Under the pieces are notes generated by a model. It worked only from the letters and a program-made list of their open reading frames with translations, made no database searches and was not told the DNA's origin. Positions 1-11,160 of a DNA stretch of 64,000 nucleotides are shown here, piece by piece. How positions within the stretch are numbered: position 1 is the first letter of the stretch; each line of letters opens with the position of its first letter. A program made the translations under genes and the position numbers. Source of the stretch: Diphasiastrum complanatum (taxonomy: Eukaryota > Streptophyta > Lycopodiopsida > Lycopodiales > Lycopodiaceae); contig CM055095.1 of assembly GCA_029204225.1 (NCBI GenBank), positions 68,222,755 through 68,286,754 on the forward strand, given 5' to 3'.

Positions 1-1140
1 GTCGCATGTATATATACATAACAGCAACACACAATTCATATACATATGTTCTAAGTGAGATACATGAATGAATATAATCAGAGTCAATTTAGTGCAAGCG
101 TGATTTAGAGTTCTTTAGCGAATACATTGGTGTATTTCTACACCATCCAAGTGATGCTATTATCAGATAATTTAATGCTACAAAATAATATTCATTTCTT
201 ACCTTTAATATTAGTTGGAAACCATATTGTTCCATATCTAGACAAACCTTGATGATCTTGTGTTGACCCAAGGATTAAAATTGGAGGGTAGTTTGTATAG
301 GCTATATGCCTGAATACCCAACTATATCTAGTGCAATTTAAAGTTCTCAAAACAAGCTACGGCATGAGCACTATGAACACTTGAACCTTTAGAGTTTGCT
401 CATGGTTTGATTTACACAGTCGTACCTATTGTGTGTAACTTGCAAATGCAAGCAAAGACATCAGAAAACAAGGTAATCAATGAGTATAGATAAACATCAG
501 TACTATATATCTTTCAGTTGTTTATTAGTTGCAAAGAGATTAGTTGATTAGGTTTTTAGACATTGGTGTATGTATACACCATTATATAATATGCTATTGT
601 CAGCTATGATTATGTGTTTCAATGTTTGGACTAATTTGTTTTTAGAGCTGAGTTTCTACAACTTATGGCTAGGTATTGTTGGAAATAATGTCCAATACAT
701 CTTGGGATCTATGGGTCACGACAGAGTGTTGACATTATATGGGAATTGTAAATAGATGACAAATGACCACTTGAAGTATTTGTAATATGGTCACAAGTTT
801 AACTCAATGATGTTACAATTAGGTGACTGAGCAAAATAAGGAATCTTGGTAGACTCAGAGTGAGCTTTCTTGATAAGTGTTGTAAAGTTGTATATATATC
901 ATATTTTGGAATAGAGCTGAGTGTGTCTTGTTTTGGCCATTCTCTTGTTGTTTCTTTCTTGTTTTTCTTTTCTTTGCTACTATGTGCTTTCTTCTTTTAG
1001 CTTTTACTGCTAAGATTGTTGCTCTAGCATCAACATCTGCTCAAGCTTTGACAACGTTTTCCTTCAAAGGTCACGGGACCATGCATGCCCACACTCATTC
1101 TTGGCTATGTTAGAATAGTACTTGGTTGTCTTCTAGACTT
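1..1140. other. No gene recognised
   Basis: AT-rich DNA with only short open frames on both strands, none resembling a known family. I see no promoter, RNA gene or repeat that I could support. Confidence 0.5.
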
Positions 1141-1141
1141 T

Positions 1142-1860
1142 CTAAGGTAATTTTGGTTGTGAACAACGGGAGCTACATTTGAACATGAGCAGTGGAGGAT
1201 GCAATGAGAGAAGAGATGAAGTCCATTCAAACCAACAAGGAATGGAACCTAGTGCTCTTACCATGAGTGTCGATGAGTTTATAAGGTGAAATAGGGCTAT
1301 TTGAACAAGGAAATAACCGCTGAATCCATCCAAGAAGCTGAAAGCTTCATTTCCTGCCATTTCCTCTAATATCTTGGTCGTTAAGGGCAAGGGAAAATGG
1401 TCTTTCTTCGTAACCACATTAAGGTTCTTGAGGTCGACACAGATATGAAGCTTGCTGTTTTTCTTGGGTGCAATCACAATGGGTGATACCCAATTAGTAT
1501 GTTGGACCTCATAAATGAAGCCAACATCCAGCAATTTCTTTACAATAAGGTTTAGCCCTAACAGGCTTAGCATTGTCTTCTAGAGGAATCCAATGTACCA
1601 CTATTTCAGGGGGGATTCCTTTCATTTCGGTATAATTCCATGCAAATACATCTCTATATTTGTGTAATAAAGTCTCTAGATCAGACAGTTGGGTTGATGA
1701 CAGATGTGCACCAACATGAACTATTCGATCTATGTCCTCGTCAGGATCTTTAAAGTTTAGTGGAATTGTCGTAGTGGGTCCTTCAAAGGAATTGGAACTT
1801 GGTGTAAGTTCCCGATTGGCTGTGGTAACTAGATAACAACGTCATCCAGTGTAAAATCTT
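1142..1860 (-). pseudogene. Ty3/gypsy reverse transcriptase, N-terminal fragment
   Basis: Reading the minus strand gives the start of a gypsy reverse transcriptase. The segment at 1860-1573 carries a linker of the type L-x-K-Y-x-D-V-F-A-W, and 1573-1142 carries W-V-S-P-I-V-I-A-P-K-K-N, then C-V-D-L-K-N-L-N and F-S-F-L-D-G-F-S-G-Y. These are the fingers motifs expected before the YxDD active site, which is not present. A frame break lies near 1573. The family copies element RNA into DNA in the cytoplasm; this piece cannot. It lies directly downstream of the ORF at 1868-2506 on the same strand and probably belongs to the same element. Confidence 0.85.
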
Positions 1861-1867
1861 TGAACTT

Positions 1868-2506
1868 CTATGGAAGATCAAAAGGCGGATCCACAAAATT
1901 TTCTGGGACTTTGGGAATCATCTGAGTTGATTCACTACCGGATGTGGAAGCTTGGTCTGATTGTTTGGTGTCTGTCTCCTTAGACAAGGGCTTTATCGGC
2001 TGTTTAAGCTTCGCACGCATCTGTTTTTGACACTTGGTTAATTGTGTATCAATGATTTTATTTTTTTGTAATTGAGGTTTTTGCAGTTTTTGAGTGGGCG
2101 GTGTTGTTACCTCACTTATCATATCATCATTGATTGTATCCCAGACTTTGTCTGGATACACATCCCATGTATAAACTTTGAAATTGGGCCTATATGCTTG
2201 TGTGTTGGGTATTTTGGACGTCAGTTGGACATGAGCCAACGGTCCTGGAGTCTTGATCTCCTTAGGAATTGATTTTGGTGGATGAGGTTGGGCATCTAGA
2301 TAGAGGAGTACATGTTCATCCGTCATTTCTACATCATCTATAGAAAGAATACCTTCTTCCGAAACATGGGCGGTAGAGACGCTAGGTTCTCCTGGGCACC
2401 AAGCTATAGGAATCGAGTCAATCATCATAAGTGGGATGATGGGTGTGTCAATGTTGTAGAAGATGGGATAATATCCACATCTGCTGCAGCGGTTTCGATA
2501 CGACAT
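1868..2506 (-). pseudogene. Ty3/gypsy polyprotein segment between gag and RT
   Basis: A 212-codon open frame rich in Lys, Gln, Pro and Thr, with no recognisable enzyme motif. It lies immediately upstream (minus strand) of gypsy RT motifs, so its position is that of the gag-protease or protease-RT spacer. The N-terminal C-S-R-C pair is too little to call a zinc knuckle. The start codon is uncertain, and an upstream part may be lost because the flank at 2510-2640 is non-coding. Confidence 0.5.
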
Positions 2507-3640
2507 CGATTGGAATCCGCACAGTCGCCCTGAGTCGCAACCCGCACTCCCCTATAGTATTGGTGTGATTCGGCACCCCCCTCTCATACCAAGCACTCTA
2601 CCCAAGCTGGTAAAGCACATTTTTCTCTCTCTAGGATTTTCTCTTTCTAGAAAGTCATTTTCTCTCTCTAGATTTTATTGATCCCCAGGCTTCCTTTAAT
2701 CATGCCTAGATCGTGTGAGGTGATTGCACATCGATCTGAGCTCTCTGGACTCTGCTAGGACTGATCAAAGATTTTCAGCCATAGGAACTTGGTGCCGGCT
2801 GGATTTTGGTCACAGTGGCACCGGGAGCGGCGCCGACGTCGTTGGCGCCGGGAGCAGCAGGGGTGCTGCTCCCGCCGGGGACATAGCTGGCGCTGATGGC
2901 GCCGGAAGTAAAGCTTGTAAAGGTAGTTTTACAACAACAAAGCAGATTAGAGGAGAGAGCGGGGCTGGGCACAGCTCTACACAGAACGCAGGCAGGGTAG
3001 AAGGATCTCGACAGGGTAGCGGATCAAGCAGGGAGACCACATGTAGCAAGAATTGGGATGCACAGATTTGTTGGCCACAATCCGAGGCAGCAGGAACAAT
3101 GATAGCAAAGTGGGAAAAGCTTTTAAAGTTTTAACTCCCAATGGCTGTCTTGCAGGATACTGATCTGCTACCAGTGATCTGTAAGGTGTTGAAAACTCTC
3201 AAATGGATTCTATAGAGGGCAACAAGAGTTTCGATCAATTAATAACCAAATGATCATATAGTGAATAGAACTCTGGGTAAACCATCCCACAAACAAGCCA
3301 CAGTTCTCAAAAAGTGAATTAGCACTAAGGCTAGCAGGGTTCAACCATTAAATAAACTTTTGTGGCAACATACAAGATAGATAGAATGTGATTTCTTCTC
3401 TGAGTAATGAGTAATCATAACCAACTTCTCAGATCTTAATGTTTAACTAAATAGTCTGTTATAAAGCAAATTAAAAATCAATGATCCTCAGGTAGATGCT
3501 AAGCAACAAGCCCACAGTCTTCCACAGATCAAAAGCCTACAACCACAATGTTAGAAGCCACAAGAACCAACACCAAATCTGATCCAACAAAAGAAATGAT
3601 GATAACACAGTGCTAGAGATCAAAGCAGTGATTCAATAGC
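2507..3640. other. Non-coding retroelement DNA with a GC-rich core
   Basis: No supported gene. A short, strongly GC-rich stretch at about 2790-2915 repeats GGCGCCG and CGGGAGC words and contrasts with the AT-rich surroundings. Overlapping low-complexity Ala/Gly/Ser-rich open frames on both strands there are a composition effect. The remainder resembles untranslated leader DNA of a gypsy element. Confidence 0.4.
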
Positions 3641-5117
3641 AATGAAATATAGGCAGTTTACAGCAAAGACCAACAAAGAAGTTAGAGTGAAAGGCACCAA
3701 GCAGATCAGCCTTTTCTCCTTCCCTTCTCCCTTCCAAAGTGAGCAGTGTATAATGATGGACAACAAGATGAGACAGGCTGAGAGAGGAGTGGGAGGCACA
3801 GAAATGGGAGGCACCAAGCAAGGATCAAACAACCTTGCTTCTTCTCCTTCCCTCTTTCTTTTTCCACAAGCTCTCTCTTTGCACCTAGTTTCTCTTTCTC
3901 TCTCTCTCAAAAGTGACAATGGCTGAATGCTACGTAGAGGCTGGCCCCTTCTAATGCTAGAGAGAGTTGAGGCCCAAAAATGTGCACCACTTCATGAATG
4001 GGCACCAATAGGGGCTTCTTGACAGTTGGGCCCAAACTTAAGGGCTGAGCCCCAAGTTTGGTTTTAAATTCCTAAAGTGGCCCTCACTCTGATCAGGTTT
4101 TTTTGACAAATTTAATGGATTTAAACTTCGCTGAACTCTCAAACAGAGAATCTGACTCAGATAAATCTAGGGTAGAACTGGCGAAGGTTCCTAACACATA
4201 AAAATAAAATTTCTGTAGTTTGATAGAGATTTTCTGTGATCCAGACAAAATTAACATTCATCAAAATTAATAACCTACTATAAATAGAATAATCAAAAAT
4301 TCGGTGAAAGATTTGGCAAAAAATCAAGAGTAATAATGGTATTTTTGTAAAAAAATGTCTTTTTTGGCAAAAATAGGACAATATGACAACTGATCCTTTG
4401 GAAAACCTTCACCCAACTTACTAATTATCAAAGATATTAAGTGGGACTGACACAGATTTTGGCAGAGGTTTAGGCGAAGGTTCTTCTCAGAGAACTGATA
4501 TTTTTGTAGAAAGTTATGAATTTCTTACAAAAGGTTACCAACAACTGGATGAACAATCACTTTGGCCTTCTATTTTTGGTATTATTCTTTGTCGACTTGG
4601 CAGTAGATAGATCTGAATCACACCTATGCAAATGAATCAGACGAAGGTTCTTTTGCTGTATTTTTTAGGGTTTTGGTGATTTTTTGGTGTTTTTTCATAG
4701 TTTTTCTGATGTTTTTGGAAATCTGTTGGGAAGGAATGTTCACCCTTCAAACTGAAGGTTCTGTGATCAAAACCAAAGGTGCCTGCAAATCGGTGAACAT
4801 TTTCTGAACGAGGGTAAAAGTTATCAGCTCTGATGATGACAATTTTTGTGTCCTTTTGACCAAGATCTGGTAGATTTGACCGATTGTTATTTTTTTTGAT
4901 ATCTCAGATCCAAATGGATATTAAGATTGGTGATCTGAGTAGTTGTCCCTGTTCAACAATCAGATAGATTCCAAACAAGAAAATCCACTCAAATCAGGTA
5001 AAATCTCTTCCAAACTAACCCTAAATGCAGATTTAACACTATTCATGCCAAGACAAGATGCCTAAATGCAAGCCAACCATCCAACAAACATGCTGCAAAC
5101 TGAAAAATTGGCATAGC
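3641..5117. other. Gypsy leader-like non-coding DNA with repeated GAAGGTTC words
   Basis: No gene is supported. The word GCGAAGGTTC and close variants recur (near 4182, 4472, 4653 and elsewhere) and again at 8.9-9.7 kb, which ties the two stretches to one element family. The block ends at a primer-binding site at 5118-5135, so it is the position of a 5' untranslated leader of a minus-strand element. Confidence 0.5.
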
Positions 5118-5135
5118 TCCCCGGCAATGGCGCCA
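5118..5135 (-). other. Primer-binding site, tRNA-Asp type
   Basis: The minus strand reads TGGCGCCATTGCCGGGGA. Plant tRNA-Asp(GUC) ends in CCCCGGCAACGGCGCCA, so this is complementary to it with one mismatch. It sits four bases inside the LTR edge at 5140, as a retrotransposon primer site should, and gives the element's orientation as minus. Confidence 0.8.
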
Positions 5136-5139
5136 AAAA

Positions 5140-5920
5140 TGTAATGGGTTTTTGTCCTAGCCTATCCTCAACCCAAGATCCAAGCAATCTAGCATCAAGG
5201 AGATGAAGTTAGTTGTTACGCGTAGGTTCATTTTCATGAGAGCGATAGCATATCTCAGATTTCAGCATGAATGTAAGATCCACATATAACTCTAACATCC
5301 ATTAACCCTAAGCATTAACACTATGATCCACAATGAGGATAGCTTACTCTTTCTCTCTCTCCCTTTCTCTCTCACAAAAAGCATAAGAAATGACAATACC
5401 AATATTACTCAGATCCAACAATTAGCAAACACAATAAAAGTATGAGAGATGGAGGAAAAGTGATAGAGAGCAAGGACATTCACAAATCCATTTCACAAGA
5501 GAACCAATTTGCCTTTGGAAATGAGGATATGAACATGGTTTCCAAACTCGAGTTTGGCACTATTTATAGTAGAGAGGAGGGCTTGGCCTCAAAATCCTAT
5601 TGGCCCATAACTACCTCCCTAACTATTCAAACTTAGAAAAAGAGTGAGAACCCATTCAAAATTGGAAGGAACCAATTTGAATTTGAATTTGAATTTGAAC
5701 CAGTTTTGTTGGGGGTCTCAACTTTATTCACTAGCTTGACATTTAGGCCCTGCAACATTAAAAGTCCCGCAAAAAGGCCTAAAGTCCTTTTATTGACTTT
5801 CTAATTAATCAAATAACTATGTGATCATCGGGTTGAACTTTCACACATAGGAGGGTGCCAAATCCCTCTCGCTTATTCAATAGGATTAGGGTTGTCTTGA
5901 TATCCGTATACCCTCCAACA
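5140..5920 (-). repeat. Gypsy long terminal repeat (5' LTR, minus strand)
   Basis: The plus strand begins TGTAATGGG and ends CCCTCCAACA, giving TG...CA borders of about 781 bp, with a tRNA-Asp-type primer site beside the low-coordinate edge. The outer ~100 bp match the outer ends of the LTRs ending at 6887, 10398 and 45973. The matching LTR at the other end of the element was not found. Confidence 0.75.
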
Positions 5921-6731
5921 CTCAACCTGATCCACAACAAGAACATGCCTTGGTAGATGAAGCACCCACAATAAGGCACAAGGTCATGCCCAATGCACCA
6001 AGCAAGGATTTTCTTATATCTTAAGAGTTTGCCAAGAAGTATCCAATGTTAAAATTTCACAATTCTAGCTTGACCATTTTTTGGTCATATTGCTTGTAAA
6101 TTGTATTATGGTCATGTTGTGGCTTGTCACACATGCCAAATAGCATAGGATACTCTTTGTAGGTCTCATTCTTAACCTAGCATAAGAGTGGCACCTTTGG
6201 AATGAGTCCAAATAGTGCTTTGATTGGCTAGAGAGATTCTAGGAGCTAAAAATAACATGTTTTTCATTGTTTTAGGATGTCAAGATCTTGACTCCTAATT
6301 AGGGTGGAGCAAGTGGATATTTACGTTAGATACTAGGGTTAGGTTATGATGAATGCATAGAAGCCCTAATGTGCTCAGATCCGAGCTCTACATATATAAA
6401 TTTGTGATGGGATTTCCATCCAATAATGAGCAAAATTGAGATTTTTCTTCTTGACTAGTGGCTCCCTCTTATAGATTTTAGAAGTGCGCCTCCTTCACTT
6501 TGATTGGCCACTTCATTGAGGCAAGGATTCTAATCCAAGCCTTTCAAAAAAACTCAACTTAAATTTAATGGTAAGAAAACACAAGACAAGTCACATGAAT
6601 CATGTGAGTCTTACTTTGTGCAAATTAGATTCCTTATTTTTCAACTTGACTTTGTGAACTTGGGCCTCAAACTTATTTATTTACACCTAGGGACCAAGTC
6701 ACTAGAACACAACTTAATCTATTTAACTAGT
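5921..6731. other. No gene recognised; probably retroelement debris
   Basis: Short open frames only. The stretch lies between two LTR ends and may hold the body of the second LTR, whose start I could not locate. Confidence 0.35.
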
Positions 6732-6887
6732 GTGCTCATTGGGCTGGGCTTCTACACACAGAAAGCCAAGGCCTCACACTTATTGCTCTATTGTATTGTG
6801 ACGGGGCCCACTTGATAAGGCTTGGCCAACAGTAGTTTTAGTGGTGGGACCCACTAATTTATTATTGTATAGGAAATACTCACAACA
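6732..6887 (-). repeat. Conserved outer end of a second gypsy LTR
   Basis: About 155 bp that match 10241-10398 nearly throughout, including the words TTATTGCTCTATTGTA and GTGGTGGGACCCACTAA. They end in CACAACA, a normal LTR terminus. The inner boundary is not visible. The weaker matches to 5800-5920 and 45882-45973 show these are sibling LTR families. Confidence 0.7.
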
Positions 6888-7078
6888 AGGTCCTTGGCCC
6901 AAAGTAGTGTCGGTCCCTCGGCACTATGCCTGCATTTGTCGTGGAGGAGCATTGTTGTCAGTTTGTTTATTGTTGGGACATGGATGCTTCAGGAAAAGCG
7001 TGGATAGAATTCGCTTACGTAAAACCTGAGGCTTTATTTGATGATGGTGAACAGCAAGAACTCGGACTTGCCAGATTT

Positions 7079-7330
7079 TCAATAATACTCATAAGGGTCT
7101 GGTGGCCATTTCGGATAACCTTGTTCATCGACAAGTGGATAGTCGAGGCATTCCATCAGAATATCCCAAGATAAAACTTGCTGATATTGCTCCACATAGA
7201 TTGGCGCAACTGGTCCCAATGTCCTAGACTCTCCCAATTTGTCATGTGGATACGATGTGCTCATTTGACTACTTTGTCTATCCAGGTATTCGTGGTATGC
7301 TTGAACCTGATGACTTTCCTCCGCAGTCAA
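7079..7330 (-). pseudogene. Gypsy gag-like fragment
   Basis: An 83-codon minus-strand open frame rich in Tyr, Gln and Pro, ending W-P-P-D-P-Y-E-Y-Y. It is not diagnostic on its own, but it lies among minus-strand gypsy pieces, and its composition fits the N-terminal part of plant gypsy gag polyproteins. It has no zinc knuckle. Confidence 0.4.
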
Positions 7331-7424
7331 TTTTACAAATTGAGGACAAGGTTTTGTCGTTGTGAGTGCTGGTGCTTGCTAGACTGGAGGCCTATTCGGG
7401 CTTGGATTCCCTAGATTTGGCCTT

Positions 7425-8260
7425 TTGAGAATGGATATACCCGGATTTGTTTTGGTTATATCCTCTTGCATGTCACCGAACTCAATAGAGGACCACAATA
7501 GCCTTCCAGTTTATTTTGTGAAAGATCATAAGGAGAATCTATTACCAATGTATGCCTATAAACTTAGAGATGGTGTATTGCACTTGGTAAGATGCTCTGG
7601 ATGCGGAGGAAAACATCGTCGAGTCGAATGTCCACATCAAGGGGATCCATTAACATTCGAATCCTGTTGTACACAATGCAGAGTTAATCATCCATGCTGA
7701 GATTGCCCAATGAGAAATTCACAATTAGCTAGGAGGCATTTGGATTTATGTGAACCGACATGCACATGTGTTTATCAACCTACCTATCAATAAATTGCAC
7801 TATAAAAGAAAAATCCTAGTGCCACTGGGTTATGAAACTAGTGAGGAAGAAGACATTCTGACAAAAATCCCAAGGTATGCAGACACACCCACGAGAAAAC
7901 CAACAACAATATCACAGAAGCAAGAGCTGGTAGCATCCATCAAGCAATTGATAGCTGAGGAAGTCAAGATATTGGCAACCAAGGAATTCTGGCAGGTTCT
8001 ATCAGGGCTCTTAGCGCAATAATTGCACGGATTTCTTCATGATGAATTACAAAGGGGACCAGTGTCAAAAGAGCAAATTCAAACCAGCTCAGCATGAGAT
8101 CCAAGGGAAGGTGCAGTCACGCAGCCTTCAATTGGGAAGTGCAATGACCAGGGAAAGACTAAAGTTGATGATTGCCCCTCAACGAGCAAGATTCAACCAA
8201 AGACTCATTGTTCCACAATGCAGTAGCCCAAAGCTAGGAAAAATCCTTCATCCCGTGTGA
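7425..8260 (+). pseudogene. Cysteine-rich reading frame, unrecognised
   Basis: Three nearby plus-strand frames (7425-7700, 7750-8022, 8039-8260) read as one protein interrupted by a stop near 7698 and later breaks. The first part carries a dense Cys/His cluster: C-S-G-C-G-G-K-H ... C-P-H ... C-C-T-Q-C ... H-P-C, then C-P-M, H-L-D-L-C and C-T-C. The second part is charged, with a helix-like stretch. The Cys spacing suggests zinc binding. I do not recognise the family. It could be a gag-type nucleocapsid, a captured host fragment or an unrelated transposon protein. Confidence 0.4.
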
Positions 8261-8510
8261 GATTTCCATCATGGTAGCATCCTTATAGAGTTGTGCGAGT
8301 GACGCATAGGATGCTAATTCTGACATACCAGATCTGATCCTTTTGGGCAGTCCAACATAGTATTTTTCCGTGATGATCTTTTCAAGAATTGGACAATCCC
8401 TCACTAGATGGAAGATCCGATAGGTGTAGTCTCAAATTGTTTCATCAAGGAACTTCTTTAGCTTAGATAATCCTGCAATGGCAGTCTCCATAGCTCAGCA
8501 TTAAAATGTC
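8250..8510 (-). pseudogene. Gypsy gag remnant
   Basis: The minus strand reads a run typical of retrotransposon gag: ...L-K-K-F-L-D-E-T..., then Y-R-I-F-H-L-V-R-D-C-P, then Y-Y-V-G-L-P-K-R-I-R-S. Stops interrupt it. Gag forms the particle that packages element RNA. It continues the minus-strand gypsy material seen on both sides. Confidence 0.6.
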
Positions 8511-8699
8511 GCAAAGTAGTCGGTTGGTGGATTGCTTCAAGTTCCGCACAATGATGCTGGTGTTCCGACTTTTTCTTTTTTTTTTGGAGTAGAAGAAGAA
8601 AATAAAAGAATCAATAAAAGATGTGATGGATGGATGGTGGCTGATGTGGAGGGTACTAATCGTCTTAATCTGAGGTTCATTCACTTGGTTCAGTCAAGG

Positions 8700-9800
8700 G
8701 ATGTTGGATCTTAATGGATATTGTGACTGCAACCTAGATTTGACAAGATCTTATCAGTTTTAGTTGGCTAATAGTGTGATTTTAGCTCTTTTTCTTGGTT
8801 TTTTCCTGATATCTCTCTGATCTTAACTTTGATTGGCTTGAAATTTTCATAGTAGACAAATCTACGACAAATCTTTCCATTGATTCTATCTGCGAAGGTT
8901 ACTCAGTGCAAGGGTTGGTGATGTGAGGGTTCTTTGTACTGTTTTGCAGTCAAAAAATCACTTTTCTTGCAATCTACTGGGAACTCTCACCCTCTTAATA
9001 GTAGTTGGATCTGGGTCAGAGATCTAACTTGTGTGAAGCTTGCGAAGGTTCTTTCCCAGTGGTGCGAGAGTTATTCATGTCTGCTAAGGTTCTTTAGATT
9101 AAAAATTCACTTTTTTCCTTACAGATCATTCAATATTGGAAATTAAGTCTTGCAGACTTCATCACTGATGGAAAATAACATTCTAAAGATTATGGGATGG
9201 TCTGCGAAGGTTCTTTCTCAGTGGTGCGAGAGTTATTGATGTCTACGAGGGTTCATGATGACTTCTTGCCTCACAGAACAATCAATAATTCAAAATAATT
9301 CTCGCAGGCTCTTTTATGTCCTTGTCTCACTGATATGGAACCTCAAAATTCTCTACGAAGGTTAGTTGCCACAAAAAACCAAAATTTTGATGTATGCGAA
9401 GGTTCAGCCTGATTTTCTCGTCTTTTTTACCTTGGGAGCCTTTGCAAAGGCACTTTTTTTGGGATCTAACCTTTGCAGACTTCTCTGTGTCATGGTCTCA
9501 GTGAGATGGAACTTCAGAGGGCTCTGCAAAGGTTAGTTTTAAGTTTTGAATTGTTTTTTGATTTTTACAAGAGATTTTTGAATTTTTATGGGTTTTTCTA
9601 TGTTTTTTCAAAATTTGCTAGGAACTAACCTTCGCAGGCTTCTGTGCAGGTTGGGACAGTACTTTGGAGCTGTTGCCAGTCATGCGAAGGTTCATGCCCA
9701 CTGGTTTTTGAGAAATCAAAATCTGATGAGATTTTGGCTCTCTTTTTCCCTCGTTTTTTTTTCTAGATTTTATGGATTTTCATAGGTTTATGGAAGGAAT
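8700..9800. other. Leader-like non-coding DNA with repeated GCGAAGGTTC
   Basis: No gene. The word GCGAAGGTTC and variants recur many times (for example near 9045, 9205, 9395 and 9685), often with CTCAGTGGTGCGAGAG. The same words occur at 4.1-5.1 kb, so both are probably the untranslated leader of one gypsy family. Confidence 0.5.
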
Positions 9801-9957
9801 TGGGAGCTAGGAATTGAACCTCCCACCCACAATCTCTCCCTACATTACTTCCAAACAAAAAATCAAGACAAAAATGGCAAAATTTTAAGAAAACCGCAAA
9901 ACTAACACTAAATCACAGTAATCTAACCTAAAAAAATCCGATTTTTTGTGTGAAAAA

Positions 9958-9962
<5 letters not shown>

Positions 9963-10051
<89 letters not shown>
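9963..10051. repeat. (GA)n microsatellite
   Basis: About 44 uninterrupted GA units. The Ser/Leu-repeat open frame on the minus strand here is only its translation. Similar GA-rich runs occur inside the LTR at 45.5 kb. Confidence 0.95.
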
Positions 10052-10055
<4 letters not shown>

Positions 10056-10240
10056 GCTATGCGACATGACGCTCCCTGACAAAGGCACCACTGTAGTGTC
10101 GTCTATGTAGCATAGGGGTTCATCGCTAGGAGCGTCGACCCCACCCTCACCTGCATAGTAAAAGGGAGAGAGGAGAGAAGAGGGAGGAGAGAGAGTGAGG
10201 GAGAATGCCTAGGTTGAGAACTCAAAATATTAAATTACTT

Positions 10241-10398
10241 GTGCTCATTGGTGGGTGGGCTTATACACGCAAAAAGCCAGTGCCTCGCACTTATTGCTCT
10301 ATTGTACTGTGACAGGGCCCACTTGGTAAGGCTTGACCAACTATAGTTTTAGTGGTGGGACCCACTAATTTATTATTGTATAGGAAATACCCACAACA
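10241..10398 (-). repeat. Outer end of a gypsy LTR inserted in RNase H
   Basis: Sister copy of 6732-6887, ending ACCCACAACA at 10398. A minus-strand gypsy RNase H frame stops at this border, so the LTR element landed inside an older gypsy copy. The inner end of this LTR was not located. Confidence 0.7.
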
Positions 10399-10563
10399 GA
10401 TCAATTGTCTACTGAGAAATTGGATTGGATAGTCCTTTTTGAATTCTTCCAGTTGGGTGAGCACTGCCCCAATGGCATACTTGGATGTATCGGTATGCAC
10501 ATGAAATTCCTTTGAGTAATCAGGAGCCCGAAGAATAGGTGCATTGGTGAGGGCTTCTTTCAA
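10399..10563 (-). pseudogene. Ty3/gypsy RNase H fragment
   Basis: The minus strand shows the usual pol order after RT: A-P-I-L-R-A-P-D, then F-H-V-H-T-D-T-S-K-Y-A-I-G-A-V-L, then P-I-Q-F-L-S-R-Q-L. The aspartate in H-T-D-T-S is the first RNase H catalytic residue. The frame is cut by the LTR end at 10398. Together with the RT piece at 10734-10946 it is one decayed element on the minus strand. Confidence 0.85.
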
Positions 10564-10733
10564 CTAAATGAACAAAACTCATTGTTCATCAGTCCATTTG
10601 GAAACAACGACCACTTTATAAGTTAATTGTGCTTTATTTGTGAAATCGAGAATAAAGCAGAGATAATAATGAATGTGGTCTAGAAATGAATAGACTTCAC
10701 GGATAGTATGTGGTTCCGGTAGATTTTGAATGA

Positions 10734-10946
10734 TCAAGACCTTGTCAAGTCAATTGGGATGCCATTTTTTGAAATGATATGCCCTAAGACGATGCCATGT
10801 GTTACCCAAATCTGACATTTTTCAAGGTTCAATGAGATTTCGGAGTGTTGACATTGAATAAATTTTTTTTCCAACATAGACAGATGATGTGTTTCTTCTG
10901 AATGTGCTCCTAAATCGTCCAAGTAAACTTCTAGGGTATCTCCCAT
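10734..10946 (-). pseudogene. Ty3/gypsy reverse transcriptase, palm/thumb fragment
   Basis: The minus strand carries E-V-Y-L-D-D-L, an RT active-site Y-x-D-D variant, then H-L-x-M-L-E, N-L-E-K-C and V-L-G-H-I-I-S-K-N-G-I. Those are the motifs that follow the active site in gypsy RT. The upstream part of the RT is missing: the frame ends at about 10946, where locus C begins, so locus C may have inserted here. Confidence 0.85.
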
Positions 10947-11030
10947 CTACTGAGAAAAAGGAGCTTGCATATAAATAGACTTTATTTGATACAATATTAA
11001 AATCATGTCTATTTTTGAAAAACTTTTTCC

Positions 11031-11038
11031 TATATAAG
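11031..11038 (+). promoter_or_regulatory. TATA box of the locus C P3-like gene
   Basis: TATATAAG lies 122 bp before the ATG at 11161. The same octamer precedes the H3-like gene of this locus on the opposite strand (13694-13701). Function is inferred from position and sequence. Confidence 0.5.
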
Positions 11039-11160
11039 ACCACTTTATCTCATTTTCAAGCACACATTTTTCTTGCTCTCTTGGCTTTCTTAGTTTCGAT
11101 AAATGCTTTGCACTTGCGCTCGTACTAATAGTCTTTCGTATTGTCTCATTACGTTCACGA

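Noticed and set aside
2775-3134. Ala/Gly/Ser-rich proteins on both strands
   Set aside because: Overlapping frames on both strands across a GC-rich stretch are a composition effect, without motifs.
5118-5135. tRNA gene
   Set aside because: Only the acceptor-end complement is present, next to an LTR; it is a primer-binding site. No full tRNA cloverleaf was seen here, at 59598 or at 61455.
9885-10091. Leu/Ser-repeat protein on the minus strand
   Set aside because: It is only the translation of the (GA)n microsatellite.
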